Origin: Archivesica marissinica
Taxonomy: Eukaryota > Mollusca > Bivalvia > Venerida > Vesicomyidae
DNA: 64,000 bases
Direction: 5' to 3'
Assembly (NCBI GenBank): GCA_014843695.1
Contig: CM026400.1
Span: 45,881,846 to 45,945,845, forward strand
Below, piece by piece: positions 61,501 through 64,000 of this stretch. The translations under genes were made by a program, and so were the position numbers. Positions within the stretch are counted from its first letter, which is position 1. Each line of letters begins with the position of its first letter. Below the pieces are notes generated by a model that searched no databases, was not told where the DNA came from, and saw only the letters and a list, made by a program, of their open reading frames with translations.

Positions 61501-64000
61501 CTGTATTGTCAGCTTAATCACTGTATTGTCAGCTTGATTACTGTATTGACAGCTGTATTGACAGCTTGATCACTGTATTGACAGCTTGATCACTGTATTG
61601 ACAGCTGTATTGTCAGCTTGATCACTGTATTGACAGCTGTATTGTCAGCTTGATCACTGTATTGACAGCTGTATTGTCAGCTGTATTGACAGCTTGATCA
61701 CTGTATTGACAGCTTGATCACTGTATTGTCAGCTTGATCACTGTATTGTCAGCTTGATCACTGTATTGACAGCTGTATTGACAGCTTGATCACAGTATTG
61801 TCAGCTTGACCACTGTATTGTCAGCTTGATCACTGTATTGTCAGCTGTATTGAAATCTTGATCACTGTATTGTCAGCTTGATCACTGTATTGTCAGTTTG
61901 ATCACTGTATTGACATCTTGATCACTGAATTGACAGCTTGCTCACTGTATTGACAGCTTGATCACTGTATTGTCAGCTTGATCACTGTATTGACAGCTTG
62001 ATCACTGTATTGACAGCTTGGTCACTGTATTGATAGCTTGATCACTGTATTGACAGCTTGATCACTGTATTGACAGCTTGATCACTGTATTGATAGCTTG
62101 ATCACTGTATTGACAGCTTGATCACTGTATTGACAGCTTGATCACTGTATTGATAGCTTGATCACTGTATTGATAGCTTGATCACTGTATTGATAGCCTG
62201 ATCACTGTATTGACAGCTTCATCACTGTATTGATAGCTTGATCACTGTATTGTATTGACAGATTGATCACTGTATTGACAGCTTGATCACTGTATTGATA
62301 GCTTGAACACTGTATTGATAGCTTGATCACTGTATTGACAGCTTGATCACTGTATTGACAGCTTGATCACTGTATTGATAGCTTGATCACTGTATTGTAT
62401 TGAGAGCTTGATCACTGTATTGTCAGCTTGATCACTGTATTGACAGCTTGATCACTGTATTGATAGCTTGATCACTGTATTGTATTGACAGCTTGAACAC
62501 TGTATTGATATCTTGATCACTGTATTGACAGCTTGATCATTGTATTGTCAGCTTGATCACTGTATTGATAGCTTGATCACTGCATTGACAGCTTCATCAC
62601 TGTATTGATAGCTTGATCGCTGTATTGACAGCTTGATCACTGTATTGATAGCTTGATCACTGTATTGACAGCTTGATCACTGTATTGACAGCTTGATCAC
62701 TGTATTGATAGTTTGATCACTGTATTGACAGCTTGATCACTGTATTGATAGTTTCATCACTGTATTGACAGCTTGATCACTGTATTGACAGCTTGAACAC
62801 TGTATTGACAGCTTGATCACTGTATTGACAGCTTGAACACTGTATTGACAGCTTGAACACTGTATTGACAGCTTGATCACTGTATTGATAGCTTGATCAC
62901 TGTATTGACAGCTTGAACACTGTATTGACAGCTCGATCACTGTATTGATAGCTTGATCACTGTATTGACAGCTTGATCACTGTATTGACAGCTTGAACAC
63001 TGTATTGACAGCTTGAACACTGTATTGACAGCTCGATCACTGTATTGATAGCTTCATCACTGTATTGACAGCTTGATCACTGTATTGACAGCTTGAGCAC
63101 TGTATTGATAGCTTGAACACTGTATTGACAGCTCGATCACTGTATTGATAGCTTGATCACTGTATTGATAGCGTGATCACTGTATTGATTTGATAGCTTG
63201 ATCACTGTATTGTATTGATAGCGTGATCACTGTATTGTATTGATAGCGTGATCACTGTATTGTATTGATAGCTTGATCACTGTATTGTATTGATAGCTTG
63301 ATCACTGTATTGTATTGATAGCGTGATCACTGTATTGTATTGATAGCTTGATCACTGTATTGATAGCGTGATCACTGTATTGTATTGATAGCGTGATCAC
63401 TGTATTGTATTGATAGCTTGATCACTGTATTGATAGCTTGATCACTGTATTGTATTGATAGCTTGATCACTGTATTGATAGCGTGATCACTGTATTGTAT
63501 TGATAGCTTGATCACTGTATTGTATTGATAGCTTGATCACTGTATTGTATTGATAGCTTGATCACTGTATTGTATTGATAGCTTGATCACTGTATTGATA
63601 GCGTGATCACTGTATTGTATTGATAGCGTGATCACTGTATTGTATTGATAGCTTGATCACTGTATTGTATTGATAGCTTGATCACTGTATTGTATTGATA
63701 GCTTGATCACTGTATTGTATTGATAGCTTGATCACTGTATTGATAGCGTGATCACTGTATTGTATTGATAGCGTGATCACTGTATTGTATTGATAGCTTG
63801 ATCACTGTATTGTATTGATAGCTTGATCACTGTATTGTATTGATAGCTTGATCACTGTATTGTATTGATAGCTTGATCACTGTATTGATAGCGTGATCAC
63901 TGTATTGTATTGATAGCGTGATCACTGTATTGTATTGATAGCTTGATCACTGTATTGTATTGATAGCTTGATCACTGTATTGTATTGATAGCTTGATCAC
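43557..64000. repeat. 20-bp satellite, over 20 kb, continuing past the window
   Basis: Unit agcttgatcactgtattgac (20 bp), with 12-bp short units (agctgtattgac) and, toward the right, 25-bp units (an extra tattg). CTGT-ATTG-ACAG inside the unit is an inverted repeat and TGATCA a palindrome. Between 43557 and about 54300 a block of roughly 2.1 kb recurs: the marker agcc(a/t)gatcactgtattgg or a variant is at 44831, 47025, 49101, 51221 and 53065. No gene is seen inside. Confidence 0.98.

Noticed and set aside
32580..64000. CRISPR array
   Set aside because: Units are directly adjacent with no unique spacers, the DNA is eukaryotic and no cas genes are present.

Overview
The window is non-coding-rich animal nuclear DNA. 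It suggests a lophotrochozoan, perhaps a bivalve mollusc. That placement is inference from the repeat landscape (many tRNA-derived SINE families, TTAA-flanked MITEs, abundant minisatellites) and from the gene found; nothing fixes the species. One real gene was recognised: a FAM102/EEIG1-family gene (N-terminal C2 'NT-C2' domain) on the minus strand. Seven coding exons lie between 26728 (start codon) and 6239. They join in consistent splice phases (2,0,2,1,2,0,1) into 312 codons plus one base. The last part of the family's C-terminus was not found; it is expected to the left, in the 1000-N gap or outside the window.

Layout. 1-500 is a near-copy of 3424-3930 beside the gap (501-1500), probably an assembly redundancy. 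1501-3013 holds two tandem arrays (73 bp; 27/23 bp). 3014-26580 is the FAM102 gene with its introns, filled with SINEs, MITEs, hAT-like elements and arrays (29 bp at 7319-9290, 59 bp at 17888-18540, 34/46 bp at 19955-20325, 19 bp at 21497-23960). 26729-32580 lies upstream of the start codon: terminal-repeat-expanded MITEs, nested hAT-like elements, a 45-bp array and a few weak exon-like stretches. 32580-39395 is a 32/27-bp array of about 6.8 kb. 39396-43556 is a dense SINE/MITE graveyard. 43557-64000 is one uninterrupted 20-bp satellite of more than 20 kb that runs off the window.

SINEs fall into at least four well-supported tRNA-headed families, labelled here A (GTCGCT/AGCGAC 3' hairpin), B, C (B and C share a 3' tail) and D (class-II tRNA-like head). 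Many copies keep 9-13 bp target-site duplications, so the insertion boundaries are direct observations. DNA elements comprise four TTAA-flanked MITE families (F, G, I, J), a larger TTAA-ended family H, and hAT-like families E and O with CAGGG termini.

The most unusual pattern is in the FAM102 gene. In three consecutive introns (2, 3 and 4), a tandem repeat begins exactly at the 3' splice site and is built from the acceptor sequence itself, with exon bases included in two cases. A second notable pattern is 3'-tail swapping between SINE families: two copies share the same D-body/A-tail junction.
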